A stretch of 64,000 bases of DNA from Methanobrevibacter_A acididurans (GCF_046197875.1 NZ_CP166991.1:1240001-1304000); one strand, 5' to 3'. Shown: positions 36,085 to 44,998, counted from the first letter of the stretch. The notes: generated from the sequence alone by a model not told the origin. Numbers and translations: made by a program.

Positions 36085-36516
36085 ATGAAAATAAAACAAC
36101 TATCAGTATTCATAGAAAACAAAGAAGGTAGACTTAAAAACGCATTAAATGTATTATCTAAAGAAAATATTAATATTCGAGCATTATCTGTAGCAGATAG
36201 TGAAAAATATGGTATACTCCGTTTAATCGTGAATGACAACGAAAAAGCAAAAAAAGCATTAGAAAAAGAAAATTTAATTGTGAAAGAAACAGAAGTTATT
36301 GTAGTTGGCATACCAGATAAACCTAATGGATTAAACCACATACTTGAAATATTAGAAAAAGATGGAATTAATGTTGAATATATTTATGCATTCGTAAGTA
36401 CAAAAGCAGATGAAGCAGTAGTAGTTATGAAAATTGAAGACATTGAAAAAGGTTTAAAATTATTAAAAGAAGCAAATTCAACAATCTTAACTAGAAAAGA
36501 TATAAATAATTTATAA
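36085..36516 (+). CDS. Tandem ACT-domain protein
   Basis: A 143-residue protein of two ACT domains. The first (residues 1-70) has IKQLSVFIENKEGRLKNALNVLSKENINIRAL; the second begins near IPDKPNGLNHILEILEKDGINVEYIYAF. ACT domains bind amino acids; this pairing next to paaK is common in anaerobes and is thought to sense aromatic or branched amino acids. The start at 36085 is chosen because the ribosome site AAGGGA lies right before the upstream ATG at 36076. It forms an operon with paaK. Confidence 0.88.
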   Translation: MKIKQLSVFIENKEGRLKNALNVLSKENINIRALSVADSEKYGILRLIVNDNEKAKKALEKENLIVKETEVIVVGIPDKPNGLNHILEILEKDGINVEYIYAFVSTKADEAVVVMKIEDIEKGLKLLKEANSTILTRKDINNL

Positions 36517-36576
36517 ATAAAATTAAACCTTTAAAATTTTTTTCAAAAGATACACCTGAATGGAGCTTAATAAAAC

Positions 36577-36894
36577 ATGGAATTCTGCCCTAAATGTGGA
36601 AAAATGCTAATTCCTAAACATAATCAAGTAAAATGTAGCTGTGGATACAGTAAAAACTTAAACAAAAAAGATATAGAAGAACAGTACACGATGGCTGGAG
36701 AAAAAAAACATAACGAAGAAGTTGTTTTAATTGATGGTGATGTTGTAACCTTACCAACAACAAAAGGAAAATGTTTTAAATGTGGAAATACACAAATAGC
36801 TTGGTGGATGCGCCAAACAAGAAGTGCTGATGAAGCACCAACTATTTTTTACAGATGTACAAAATGTGGAAACACTTGGAAAGGACATGACTAA
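36577..36894 (+). CDS. tfs: Transcription factor S (TFS)
   Basis: A 105-residue archaeal TFS, related to Rpb9 and TFIIS. The N-terminal zinc ribbon has CPKCGKML and CSCGY; the C-terminal ribbon CFKCGN...CTKCGN carries the acidic loop RSADEAPT, whose Asp-Glu reaches into the RNA polymerase active site to make it cleave its transcript during proofreading. The gene is in its usual length. Its 3' side is followed about 105 bp later by insertion element ISb. Confidence 0.95.
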   Translation: MEFCPKCGKMLIPKHNQVKCSCGYSKNLNKKDIEEQYTMAGEKKHNEEVVLIDGDVVTLPTTKGKCFKCGNTQIAWWMRQTRSADEAPTIFYRCTKCGNTWKGHD

Positions 36895-36998
36895 AAAAAT
36901 GGGAAAATTAATTAATTATTAATCTATTTTTTCCTACCTACCACTTTTTTTAGAGTCAAATATATATTAAAAAATAGTTTTAAAAAAAATGGGAAAAA

Positions 36999-39003
36999 GG
37001 GGCTGTCCCATAAGTGAAAATTTTTTTTAGAAAAAATTGAGGGGATGTGCTGTTTTTGGGTGTATTTATGTTAATTTTACACTTGAAATAGCACCTAACC
37101 ATTTTTTTAATTAGTAAACTTCTGTTTATTAAGTGTTGATTTATTTAATTGTAGATTAGATTAAATAGGTTTGTTATTTTTTTTATTTATTTTATATGTG
37201 ATGTTTTTTTTAAATGAGTGTTGTGTTTAAATTTTTATGTATTTTTTGTATGTTGTGTGCTATTGCTTTAAGTGTTAATTCGTGTTTTGCATTTTTAAGG
37301 TGTTTGCGTTCTACTTTTTTGCATTTATAATTTTTTTTAAGAGATCCGAAGTATCCTTCACTTAAGGGTGCTCTTTTTTGATACATGTTTTCCCCTAGTT
37401 TTGAGTTGAAATCTTGTCTTAATTTACTCCGTAATGGGTGTTCTCTGTCCATTATTTCCCGGACTCTGCTTTTTGTACAATCATTGTGGAATTTACAAAT
37501 TTTACACATACTGGTAGAATAAACACGATAAGACACATTATTAATCTTTCGATTATGCTGATAATTTAGTATTTGGTTTTGTGGGCAAATATAATTGTCT
37601 TCCTTTTCATTATAAATGAAATTAATTTTACTATAGCTTTTTATTTTATTTCCTTTTTTATGTTTCATGCTTTCCACTCGATTTGGGATTAATGGTATGG
37701 AACCATTAATGAAAGCGTGTTCTAGTGCTTGATTGTTTAAATATGCATTATCTGCTAAATAAAATTTTGGTCTTTGACCTAAATTTTCTTCAACCATTTT
37801 CATCATTTTAAGCATCTGATGATGATCAGTTGGAGCTTGAGTTAAATACTCAGCAACCACCATTCCATTGTGACTATCCACTGCAACTTGATAATTATAG
37901 TTTAATCCCATTTTATCCTCTTTATCTTTCATCCAACGTGATTCAGGATCCGTGAAACTAATCGTATGCTTACCATCATAATTTTCTTTTAAAAAAATTA
38001 GAAAACCCTTAACATAGTCTAATTTACTTTTACTAATTAAACAAGTTTTTAAAAGTTTTAAACCATTCTTATTCAAATTTTCATCTATTTTATCCACTAA
38101 AGGTTTTAAATCTAGGCATGATTTACCTTTTTGAATGTATTTTCTTAATTTAAACCATGTACTGTTCTTACTTTTCTTATCTGAATATTTTTTAATCAGT
38201 TTTTCTAGGAAATTTATTTCCTCAATTTTTATTAAATTAAAATTATTAGCATTTGCCTTTAAAATAGTCCCATCAACCGCAACACAATTATTATCAATCA
38301 ATTTAAGTTTTAAACCCAAAAACACAGTATAATAAAATAATTCACCAATCAAAAACTTATTATATTTAAAAAAACGTGAAATAGTTGATTTACTAGGCTT
38401 CTTATTATTTAAAATATAATTACAAGACTCATCATTATTATCTAACCAATCAGCTAATTTCCTACAACTTAAAACATTATTAAAAACACCCCAAACAAAC
38501 AAACCCAATAATTCATCAGGCAAATACTTTTTAGGACGACCACGACCCATATTAAAATCTTCAAAAAAAGAAGGAAAATCCTCTTTAAACTTACTCACAA
38601 TAAATTTAACAGTAAAAACCAAACCCTCATCCTTTAAATTATATCCAGGAACATTTAAAATAAAATCAGCCTGCAAATCAGCTTTAAAACTACAACAAAC
38701 CATAAATTAAAACCTATCCGTACTTTTTTCAATTTTGTATAAAAAAAAAATTTTAAAAACCACAAAAAAACAGTGAAAAAACCAAAAAATTTAAATGCCA
38801 CAAAACACATAAAAAAGTAATGTGGATTTGGTTTTTGTTTTTTGTCGTTATTAAACTATTTATCAATCCACACATTTATAATTAACTATTTCTAAACGAT
38901 AGAATAACTAAAACAACTTCTATCAATCAAAATTTATACAAAATAAGAAAAATAACAAAATCAAAAAAGTAAAAAAAGAAAAAATTAATTATGGGACAGC
39001 CCC
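36999..39003 (-). mobile_element. ISb, complete element of 2005 bp
   Basis: A full insertion sequence with perfect 15-bp inverted ends: ggggctgtcccataa at 36999-37013 and its complement at 38989-39003. Flanks are AAAAA on both sides (36994-36998 and 39004-39008), a likely 5-bp target duplication. It carries one transposase on the minus strand, with about 210 bp and 285 bp of noncoding ends. It is unrelated in end sequence to ISa. It lies between tfs and padR. Confidence 0.95.
37210..38703 (-). CDS. IS1182-like transposase of ISb
   Basis: A 497-residue DDE transposase with DUF772-like N-terminus (GRGRPKKYLPDELLGLFVW) and catalytic residues in AVDGTILKA, LADNAYLN and SEGYFGSLKKN. A Cys cluster (CPQNQ, then CKICKFHNDC) lies before the last motif, as in the ISa transposase; the two are distant relatives in one family. 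It is intact over its whole length and probably active. The end of the gene is 210 bp from the left end of the element. Confidence 0.92.
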   Translation of the reverse strand: MVCCSFKADLQADFILNVPGYNLKDEGLVFTVKFIVSKFKEDFPSFFEDFNMGRGRPKKYLPDELLGLFVWGVFNNVLSCRKLADWLDNNDESCNYILNNKKPSKSTISRFFKYNKFLIGELFYYTVFLGLKLKLIDNNCVAVDGTILKANANNFNLIKIEEINFLEKLIKKYSDKKSKNSTWFKLRKYIQKGKSCLDLKPLVDKIDENLNKNGLKLLKTCLISKSKLDYVKGFLIFLKENYDGKHTISFTDPESRWMKDKEDKMGLNYNYQVAVDSHNGMVVAEYLTQAPTDHHQMLKMMKMVEENLGQRPKFYLADNAYLNNQALEHAFINGSIPLIPNRVESMKHKKGNKIKSYSKINFIYNEKEDNYICPQNQILNYQHNRKINNVSYRVYSTSMCKICKFHNDCTKSRVREIMDREHPLRSKLRQDFNSKLGENMYQKRAPLSEGYFGSLKKNYKCKKVERKHLKNAKHELTLKAIAHNIQKIHKNLNTTLI

Positions 39004-39029
39004 AAAAATAGAATATTTATTCAATAAAA

Positions 39030-39443
39030 TTATTTTAGACATGTAAATATATAATCTTGAACAATATCTCTTTTAAAATTCTTTTGGAAATCATGTTTAA
39101 CTGTTTCAAAAACCCTGCTTCCCTTAGAAGTTAAATTATAAAATTTAACTTGATGATTATTATGCATACCTTCATGACTTTTAAGTAATCCTTCTTCTTC
39201 CATTTGATTTAATATGGGATAAACTTTACTATGACTAACATTTTTAATTAAACCAGCTTCAATTTGGGGTTTAAAAAATTCATCTATTTTTTTCATCAAA
39301 TCGTAACCATGAAGAGATTTTTTTGAAAGATTCCATACAATTAAACTTCTCATTATACCATTAGAAATATTTTTAATTAGGACTTTATTTTCTTTAAATA
39401 ATAAATGTGTTTCATCTTCATTAATTAATTCATCATTCCTCAT
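39030..39443 (-). CDS. PadR-family transcriptional regulator
   Basis: A 137-residue winged-helix regulator of the PadR family. The core is SLIVWNLSKKSLHGYDLMKKIDEFF, then VSHSKVYPILNQMEEEGLLKS, which are the recognition helix and the wing region; a C-terminal helix for dimerisation follows. PadR proteins repress genes for stress or aromatic acid responses and bind ATGT/ACAT-type inverted repeats. It lies downstream of the stress-protein gene on the same strand, and a palindrome with such half sites lies upstream of that gene. Only 26 bp separate its stop codon from the end of ISb. Confidence 0.85.
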   Translation of the reverse strand: MRNDELINEDETHLLFKENKVLIKNISNGIMRSLIVWNLSKKSLHGYDLMKKIDEFFKPQIEAGLIKNVSHSKVYPILNQMEEEGLLKSHEGMHNNHQVKFYNLTSKGSRVFETVKHDFQKNFKRDIVQDYIFTCLK

Positions 39444-39509
39444 AGTAAATTCACCATTAATAATATAGAAATTTTCATATCATTAATTTAAATTTTTTTT
39501 ATAGAAAAT

Positions 39510-39932
39510 TTAATTACGTACTAATAATACATCAGTACTTGCAGTTACAACAACTCTTTCAGCTACACTTCCTAATAAAAACTTTTGAACTCCACTTCGT
39601 CCAGATCCGGATATGATAATTAAATCTACATCATCTTCTTCAGCTACTTCAACTATTTTTTCAGCTGCAAAACCTACAACAACTTTTGTGGTGATATTAC
39701 AATCTGAATCAAATTGTTGTTTCATGTGTTCTACATTTTTTTGAGCTTCTTCATAGAATGTTTTATTTATATCATCAATATGTTCTTTTTTTTGGAATAC
39801 ATAAGGGACTAATTTATTAGCAACTGATAATATAATTATTTCCCCATTGGGATTTAATACTTTTTTTACTCTTGAAATTTCTTCTTCTGAATATTCTGAA
39901 CCATCTGTAGGTAATAAAACTTTATCATACAT
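39510..39932 (-). CDS. Universal stress protein UspA family
   Basis: A 140-residue UspA-type protein with an ATP-binding alpha/beta fold: MYDKVLLPTDGSEYS at the start, the phosphate-binding motif GSGRSGVQKFLLGSVAERVV near the end (G-2x-G-9x-G-S/T pattern), and a final STDVLLVRN strand. Such proteins are made under stress and bind ATP or other adenylates. The ATG at 39932 has an AAGGTGG site at a good distance; the GTG at 39944 overlaps it. It is the upstream gene of a likely usp-padR operon. Confidence 0.88.
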   Translation of the reverse strand: MYDKVLLPTDGSEYSEEEISRVKKVLNPNGEIIILSVANKLVPYVFQKKEHIDDINKTFYEEAQKNVEHMKQQFDSDCNITTKVVVGFAAEKIVEVAEEDDVDLIIISGSGRSGVQKFLLGSVAERVVVTASTDVLLVRN

Positions 39933-39958
39933 ATTTTTTTCCACCTTAATTTTTTTTA

Positions 39959-39981
39959 TTATCCTTTTATTTTAAGGATAA
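39959..39981. promoter_or_regulatory. Inverted repeat near usp start
   Basis: TTATCCTT and AAGGATAA, 8-bp perfect arms with a 7-bp spacer, lie about 27 bp upstream of the usp start codon. It could be an operator or an mRNA hairpin covering the leader. Confidence 0.45.
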
Positions 39982-39986
39982 AAGTT

Positions 39987-40010
39987 AACATGTATAATTT
40001 TATACATGTT
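39987..40010. promoter_or_regulatory. 24-bp palindrome, candidate PadR operator
   Basis: AACATGTATAA and TTATACATGTT, 11-bp perfect arms with a 2-bp spacer, lie in the promoter region of usp. It contains ATGT and ACAT half sites 10 bp apart, close to the ATGT-N8-ACAT layout known for PadR proteins, and padR is in the same transcription unit. A repressor here would cover the TATA box. Confidence 0.55.
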
Positions 40011-40098
40011 GATAAAAAAACCTATAGTTTAAATAGTATATAAAATTAACGAAAAAAAAAGAATAAAAATAAAAAAAAGAATAAAAAATATTTAAAAT

Positions 40099-41034
40099 TT
40101 AATATTTATAAAATCCTTCACCAGCATTAATACCAGTTTTTCCAGCATCAATTTTCTCTTTAAGCATAGCTGCTATTTTTCCCTCAATAGTTTCAATATC
40201 AGATGCATTAGGGTTCATAATAACAATATTATAAGCAGTAGTTAAACCTACAATATCTAAAATTCTGAAAGGTCCAATAGGTGCACCTGTAGCAAGTACC
40301 CAAGTTTTATCAATAGTTTCAGGATCAGCTACACCTTTTGCATATAACATTTCAGCAGCATTTAAAAATGGAACTAACATAGAGTTAAGTATATAACCAG
40401 GTTGTTCTTTTTTAAGTTGTAAAGGAACCATACCAATTTTCTCAGCAAAATCAACCACTATATCATAGTATTTTTGATCAGTACCAGCATGCCCCATAAC
40501 TTCTGCAGTATTATTCTTCCAAATAGAATTTGCAAAATGTAATGCAAGATATTTTTCAGGACGACCAGTATACTCAGCAAATGCACTAGGAAGTAATGTA
40601 GAAGAATTAGTAACAATAATAGTTTTATCCGGAATATTTTTAGCTAATTCTTGATAAAAAGGAATTTTTTGTTTTGGATCTTCAGCAATTGCTTCAATAA
40701 TTAAATCAGCATCATTACCTGCTTCAGCATAACTTGTAGTTAAAGTTATATTATCATATGCTAATTCAGCTTTATTTTTCAATTCATCGATTTCATCATC
40801 AGTTAAATCTTTTTTATCAGTAAACCCATTACAATATGCACTTGGGTCTGTTTTCATTTGTTCAAGAGTTGTTAAATATATATTTTTTACTCTTTCAAGT
40901 TTAGGTTTAGCTCTTCCAATAGATCCTTCACTTCGTAACCAAATTGTTACATTGAATCCTTTAAAAGCAGTTTGAAAAGCTATTTGACTACCTAAAACTC
41001 CTCCACCTGCAACTACTATATTTTTCATACTCAT
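40099..41034 (-). CDS. 3-hydroxyacyl-CoA dehydrogenase, copy A
   Basis: A 311-residue NAD-dependent dehydrogenase of the 3-hydroxybutyryl-CoA dehydrogenase family. The Rossmann loop is VAGGGVLGSQIAFQTAFKG; the catalytic His lies in LHFANSIWKNNTAEVMG with the partner Glu; QPGYILNSMLVP and GAPIGPFRILDIVGL complete the substrate domain. It interconverts 3-hydroxyacyl-CoA and 3-ketoacyl-CoA. Such genes are unusual in hydrogenotrophic methanogens and may have come from gut bacteria. GGAGG lies eight bases before the ATG. The protein equals copy B. Confidence 0.9.
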   Translation of the reverse strand: MSMKNIVVAGGGVLGSQIAFQTAFKGFNVTIWLRSEGSIGRAKPKLERVKNIYLTTLEQMKTDPSAYCNGFTDKKDLTDDEIDELKNKAELAYDNITLTTSYAEAGNDADLIIEAIAEDPKQKIPFYQELAKNIPDKTIIVTNSSTLLPSAFAEYTGRPEKYLALHFANSIWKNNTAEVMGHAGTDQKYYDIVVDFAEKIGMVPLQLKKEQPGYILNSMLVPFLNAAEMLYAKGVADPETIDKTWVLATGAPIGPFRILDIVGLTTAYNIVIMNPNASDIETIEGKIAAMLKEKIDAGKTGINAGEGFYKY

Positions 41035-41068
41035 TTATTAAACCTCCAGCAATTATAAATAAACATGT

Positions 41069-41080
41069 AAACCTAGGTTT
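41069..41080. promoter_or_regulatory. Perfect 12-bp palindrome in dehydrogenase promoter A
   Basis: AAACCTAGGTTT lies between a TATA-like ATATACTT stretch and the ribosome site, next to an ACATGT. It could be an operator. The same palindrome is present in front of copy B at 43961-43972. Confidence 0.4.
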
Positions 41081-41150
41081 TATAAGTATATAAAATAATA
41101 TGATTTGATTTTTTAATGAATAAAAATATAAAAAATAGAAAAAATTGCGA

Positions 41151-42940
41151 GAGGGTTGGCCAAAAATCGATTTTTTAATTTTTTGTAATACTTTTTTTTA
41201 TTTTATTTTTTTAGTTATTATTTTTCATGTTTTTTGTTTTTGTTGTCATTTTTGGGTGTGAATTTTTTTTTCATGTGTTTTATTTTCTTGGTATTGTTTT
41301 ATATTAATTTTTTGTGTTGTTTTTTTTATTTTAAGTGTTTTTAAATAGTTATATTTATATACTAGTATTTATATATATTAATATTAATTATTATTAATTT
41401 GTTGGTGTTAGTTATGGATATTGAACAGTCTAGTTTTAAATTGGAGCGTTTAGATGATGATATTCCTAAGGATCATCTTTCTCGTTTTATTGTGCGTTTT
41501 GTTGATGAATTTTTCCCAGTTTTAGAGGTTGAAGAAAACATGGGAGGAAAGGGTAGGCCTGTTTTACCGGTTCGTGAAATGTTTAAATTAATTATTTATG
41601 CTTTTAATGAGGGTGTTACTAGTTCTAAAGTTATAGAAGATCATGCTAAGTATCATAAAATTTATTTATATGTTTCTAATGGAATTAAACCTTCTCAAAG
41701 AAGTATTCGAAGATTCATCCGTGATTATGGTTATTTGTTTAATGTTTTTATTGGAAGTACTTTACTTTTTGCAAATGAATTAGGAATCACAGATTTTAAG
41801 CATATATCCATTGATGGGACTATTAAAAAAGCATACAACTCTAAATTTAATGTTTTACATGAAAAGGACATTAATACTTTAATTCAGTATTATAGTGGAT
41901 TAAAGTTACCTAATAAGAAAATTAAAAAGCTCCCACGTCCAGCACGTAATTTGATTGAACGAACAGATTTAAACAATGAAGATAAATTAGAATTATTATT
42001 TGAGTTACAAACTCAATTAAAGATGTCTGGTCAAAATACAGTACCTGTAAATGATGTTGAAGCTCGTTGGATGCATAATAAACAAGGATTAAATGAGGTT
42101 GCATACAATGTTCAAAGCGCTGTAGACACCGTTTCCAAACTTATTTGTGCAGTAAAAGTTTCACAAAAACCAACAGACCATTATGAATTACCAGAAATAG
42201 TGAAAAATGCAATAAATAACATCAACGATGAACCGGAATATGTAAGTGCAGATACAGGATACCACACCGAAACTAGCTTCCAATACTTAGAAAAAAATAA
42301 TATTAAAGGATTAATACCAGATAGAAAACAAACTCGAGAAAACACAGGAAGATTAAGTGAAAACCCATTCCATAAAGACCACTTCAAGCATGATCTAGAA
42401 AAAGACACTTACATTTGCCCAAATAAACAAGAACTACCTTTCCAACAAGAAATCAAACATTACTTAGAAAATGAAACAAAACCTTATAAAATCGAAAGAA
42501 GATATTGGAACTACAATGCATGCCAAGACTGCCAGGATAAAGAAAAATGCTACAAAGGAACACAAAGACAAATAACAGAATTCACAAGTAACACAGCCCT
42601 AAAAATGAAAAAACAAATGGAAACAAAAGAATACAAAACCATGTTTAAAAAAAGATCAAGCACAGTAGAAGCACCATTTGGTACACTTAAAACCTACTAC
42701 CACATAAATGAACTACCAACAACAGGAATACAACACACAGAACACATACTAGCACTACAAGCACTAACATACAACCTAAAAAGACTAAACCACATAATCA
42801 AAAACGAATACGACGAAACAGACAACATAAACCAATTCATAGAAAAAATAGGAGCAACACTCAACCTAAAATGCAAAACCACAGAAAAATAAAAAAAAGT
42901 AATACCAAAAAATATCAAAAATTATTTTTGGCCAACCCTC
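41151..42940 (+). mobile_element. ISa copy 3 (IS1182-like), complete, 1790 bp
   Basis: Complete element with ends gagggttggcc and ggccaaccctc. The 5-bp target duplication TGCGA is clear: 41146-41150 and 42941-42945. The same TGCGA-type sequence, uninterrupted (attgcgaataaa), follows copy B of the dehydrogenase at about 44036, which shows the original site and proves that the element entered after the duplication. Confidence 0.97.
41414..42892 (+). CDS. IS1182-like transposase, ISa copy 3
   Basis: A 492-residue DDE transposase, the near-identical sister of the copy at 24177. Triad residues lie in SIDGTIKKA, SADTGYHTE and STVEAPFGTLK, and a zinc-binding Cys cluster precedes the last. The ATG at 41414 (MDIEQ) is used; a TTG at 41399 also opens the frame but has no support. 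The C-terminal part equals copy 1 at the window start. It is complete and likely functional. Confidence 0.94.
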   Translation: MDIEQSSFKLERLDDDIPKDHLSRFIVRFVDEFFPVLEVEENMGGKGRPVLPVREMFKLIIYAFNEGVTSSKVIEDHAKYHKIYLYVSNGIKPSQRSIRRFIRDYGYLFNVFIGSTLLFANELGITDFKHISIDGTIKKAYNSKFNVLHEKDINTLIQYYSGLKLPNKKIKKLPRPARNLIERTDLNNEDKLELLFELQTQLKMSGQNTVPVNDVEARWMHNKQGLNEVAYNVQSAVDTVSKLICAVKVSQKPTDHYELPEIVKNAINNINDEPEYVSADTGYHTETSFQYLEKNNIKGLIPDRKQTRENTGRLSENPFHKDHFKHDLEKDTYICPNKQELPFQQEIKHYLENETKPYKIERRYWNYNACQDCQDKEKCYKGTQRQITEFTSNTALKMKKQMETKEYKTMFKKRSSTVEAPFGTLKTYYHINELPTTGIQHTEHILALQALTYNLKRLNHIIKNEYDETDNINQFIEKIGATLNLKCKTTEK

Positions 42941-42990
42941 TGCGAATAAAAAAAATAAAAATAAAAAAAAGAATAAAAAATATTTAAAAT

Positions 42991-43926
42991 TTAATATTTA
43001 TAAAATCCTTCACCAGCATTAATACCAGTTTTTCCAGCATCAATTTTCTCTTTAAGCATAGCTGCTATTTTTCCCTCAATAGTTTCAATATCAGATGCAT
43101 TAGGGTTCATAATAACAATATTATAAGCAGTAGTTAAACCTACAATATCTAAAATTCTGAAAGGTCCAATAGGTGCACCTGTAGCAAGTACCCAAGTTTT
43201 ATCAATAGTTTCAGGATCAGCTACACCTTTTGCATATAACATTTCAGCAGCATTTAAAAATGGAACTAACATAGAGTTAAGTATATAACCAGGTTGTTCT
43301 TTTTTAAGTTGTAAAGGAACCATACCAATTTTCTCAGCAAAATCAACCACTATATCATAGTATTTTTGATCAGTACCAGCATGCCCCATAACTTCTGCAG
43401 TATTATTCTTCCAAATAGAATTTGCAAAATGTAATGCAAGATATTTTTCAGGACGACCAGTATACTCAGCAAATGCACTAGGAAGTAATGTAGAAGAATT
43501 AGTAACAATAATAGTTTTATCCGGAATATTTTTAGCTAATTCTTGATAAAAAGGAATTTTTTGTTTTGGATCTTCAGCAATTGCTTCAATAATTAAATCA
43601 GCATCATTACCTGCTTCAGCATAACTTGTAGTTAAAGTTATATTATCATATGCTAATTCAGCTTTATTTTTCAATTCATCGATTTCATCATCAGTTAAAT
43701 CTTTTTTATCAGTAAACCCATTACAATATGCACTTGGGTCTGTTTTCATTTGTTCAAGAGTTGTTAAATATATATTTTTTACTCTTTCAAGTTTAGGTTT
43801 AGCTCTTCCAATAGATCCTTCACTTCGTAACCAAATTGTTACATTGAATCCTTTAAAAGCAGTTTGAAAAGCTATTTGACTACCTAAAACTCCTCCACCT
43901 GCAACTACTATATTTTTCATACTCAT
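42991..43926 (-). CDS. 3-hydroxyacyl-CoA dehydrogenase, copy B
   Basis: Residue-for-residue the same 311-residue protein as copy A (40099-41034), including the Rossmann loop, catalytic His region and C-terminal substrate domain. Upstream DNA is also the same for about 110 bp, with promoter and ribosome site, so both copies can be expressed independently. Perfect identity means the duplication is recent or maintained by gene conversion. The next gene upstream on this strand is the unknown 93-residue protein at 44088. Confidence 0.9.
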   Translation of the reverse strand: MSMKNIVVAGGGVLGSQIAFQTAFKGFNVTIWLRSEGSIGRAKPKLERVKNIYLTTLEQMKTDPSAYCNGFTDKKDLTDDEIDELKNKAELAYDNITLTTSYAEAGNDADLIIEAIAEDPKQKIPFYQELAKNIPDKTIIVTNSSTLLPSAFAEYTGRPEKYLALHFANSIWKNNTAEVMGHAGTDQKYYDIVVDFAEKIGMVPLQLKKEQPGYILNSMLVPFLNAAEMLYAKGVADPETIDKTWVLATGAPIGPFRILDIVGLTTAYNIVIMNPNASDIETIEGKIAAMLKEKIDAGKTGINAGEGFYKY

Positions 43927-43960
43927 TTATTAAACCTCCAGCAATTATAAATAAACATGT

Positions 43961-43972
43961 AAACCTAGGTTT
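43961..43972. promoter_or_regulatory. Perfect 12-bp palindrome in dehydrogenase promoter B
   Basis: AAACCTAGGTTT, the duplicate of the site at 41069-41080, with the same spacing to the ribosome site and TATA-like sequence. Confidence 0.4.
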
Positions 43973-44087
43973 TATAAGTATATAAAATAATATGATTTGA
44001 TTTTTTAATGAATAAAAATATAAAAAATAGAAAAAATTGCGAATAAAAAAAATAAAAATTTAAAAAAAATGTAATGAAAAGAAAAAT

Positions 44088-44369
44088 TTAAAATTCTCTT
44101 AACATTTTAGCTATTTCTTCCTTTTGATAACCTAATTTTAAAAGTAAGTTTTTAATAGAATCATCAGGTTTCTTACCATGAATTTCTTTCCAATTCTTAA
44201 AATCATTTTTCACAATAGCATTAACAAGTAATTGGATAGTAATTAAATCATCACCATCTATTGCAACTAATATTTCTTTTCCATTAAAGTATCTTTCAGG
44301 ATCTACAAGGTCAAATTTTCCAGCACTTTTATCCCACTTAATTATTGCATTCTTTATTTTATATGACAT
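44088..44369 (-). CDS. Unknown 93-aa protein downstream of iorB
   Basis: I do not recognise this protein. It has 93 residues, is soluble and charged, with no Cys motif: an N-terminal strand pair (KIKNAIIKWDKSAGKFDLVDPERYF) and a helical C-terminal half ending LGYQKEEIAKMLREF, which looks like a UBA- or SAP-type small helix pair. The ribosome site AGGAG is ten bases before the ATG. It starts 31 bp after iorB stops, on the same strand, so it is probably the third gene of the ior operon and may be an accessory factor. Confidence 0.6.
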   Translation of the reverse strand: MSYKIKNAIIKWDKSAGKFDLVDPERYFNGKEILVAIDGDDLITIQLLVNAIVKNDFKNWKEIHGKKPDDSIKNLLLKLGYQKEEIAKMLREF

Positions 44370-44399
44370 GATTAAAAGTCTCCTAAAAATTTATATATT

Positions 44400-44996
44400 T
44401 TACTTAACAGCATTATATCCATTTTCAATAGCTTTAATATTCATTTCATGGAATTTAGGTTTAAGATTATTTTTCATAGCTTTAATAATATCGTTTTTAG
44501 ATAAAATGAAATCATCACTAGCTGTTAATGCACCTAATAATACCATATTCAATGATAAAATACTTCCAGCATCTTCAGCTAATTGATTACCATTAAGAGG
44601 ATGCACATTATTATATTCTTGTTTTAAAGTAGGAATAATCTCATTTTCAACAGATGGATATCTTTCACCTGTTTGTGAAATTGTTGAAGGGACAATAGGT
44701 ATTGTGTTAAAAACAATTTTAGTATCATAATTTGCTTTATTCAAACCTCGAACAACTTCTATTGGTTCAAAACCAAGAACCATATCAGCTTTATGATTCT
44801 CAACAATACTACTTTTATAATCACCAATTCGAAGTTCAGTAGAAACTGAACCTCCTCTTTGACTCATACCATGAATTTCACTCATTGCAACATCATAACC
44901 TTGAGCCATTGCAGCTTCACCAATAACAACACTAGTCTTAATGATTCCCTGACCACCTACACCACAGATGTAAATATTATAAGTACCATTAGACAT
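44400..44996 (-). CDS. iorB: Indolepyruvate ferredoxin oxidoreductase, beta subunit
   Basis: A 198-residue gamma-domain-type subunit of the 2-oxoacid:ferredoxin oxidoreductase family: ICGVGGQGIIKTSVVIGEAAMAQG at the start, SEIHGMSQRGGSVSTELRIG next, then the all-alpha/beta C-terminus. With IorA it oxidises aryl pyruvates (indolepyruvate, phenylpyruvate, hydroxyphenylpyruvate) to aryl-acetyl-CoA and reduced ferredoxin, or runs in reverse in methanogens to build aromatic amino acids. It follows iorA by 2 bp. Confidence 0.93.
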   Translation of the reverse strand: MSNGTYNIYICGVGGQGIIKTSVVIGEAAMAQGYDVAMSEIHGMSQRGGSVSTELRIGDYKSSIVENHKADMVLGFEPIEVVRGLNKANYDTKIVFNTIPIVPSTISQTGERYPSVENEIIPTLKQEYNNVHPLNGNQLAEDAGSILSLNMVLLGALTASDDFILSKNDIIKAMKNNLKPKFHEMNIKAIENGYNAVK

Positions 44997-44998
44997 AA

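Larger units (their letters stand above)
40062..44042. repeat. Direct repeat flanking ISa copy 3 (dehydrogenase duplication)
   Basis: Segments 40062-41150 and 42954-44042 are identical by eye (about 1.09 kb) and in direct orientation. Each holds one dehydrogenase gene with its promoter. The offset of 2892 bp equals the IS (1790), its 5-bp target duplication and a repeat unit of 1097 bp, so a tandem duplication of a 1097-bp unit was later split by the IS. Left edges of the unit are A-rich, suggesting microhomology. Confidence 0.93.

Noticed and set aside
37075..37089. A sequence ttttacacttgaaat inside ISb that resembles the mini origin recognition box of Methanothermobacter
   Set aside because: It is a single copy inside a transposon end, with no second box and no AT-rich unwinding pattern specific to it; origins carry several boxes.
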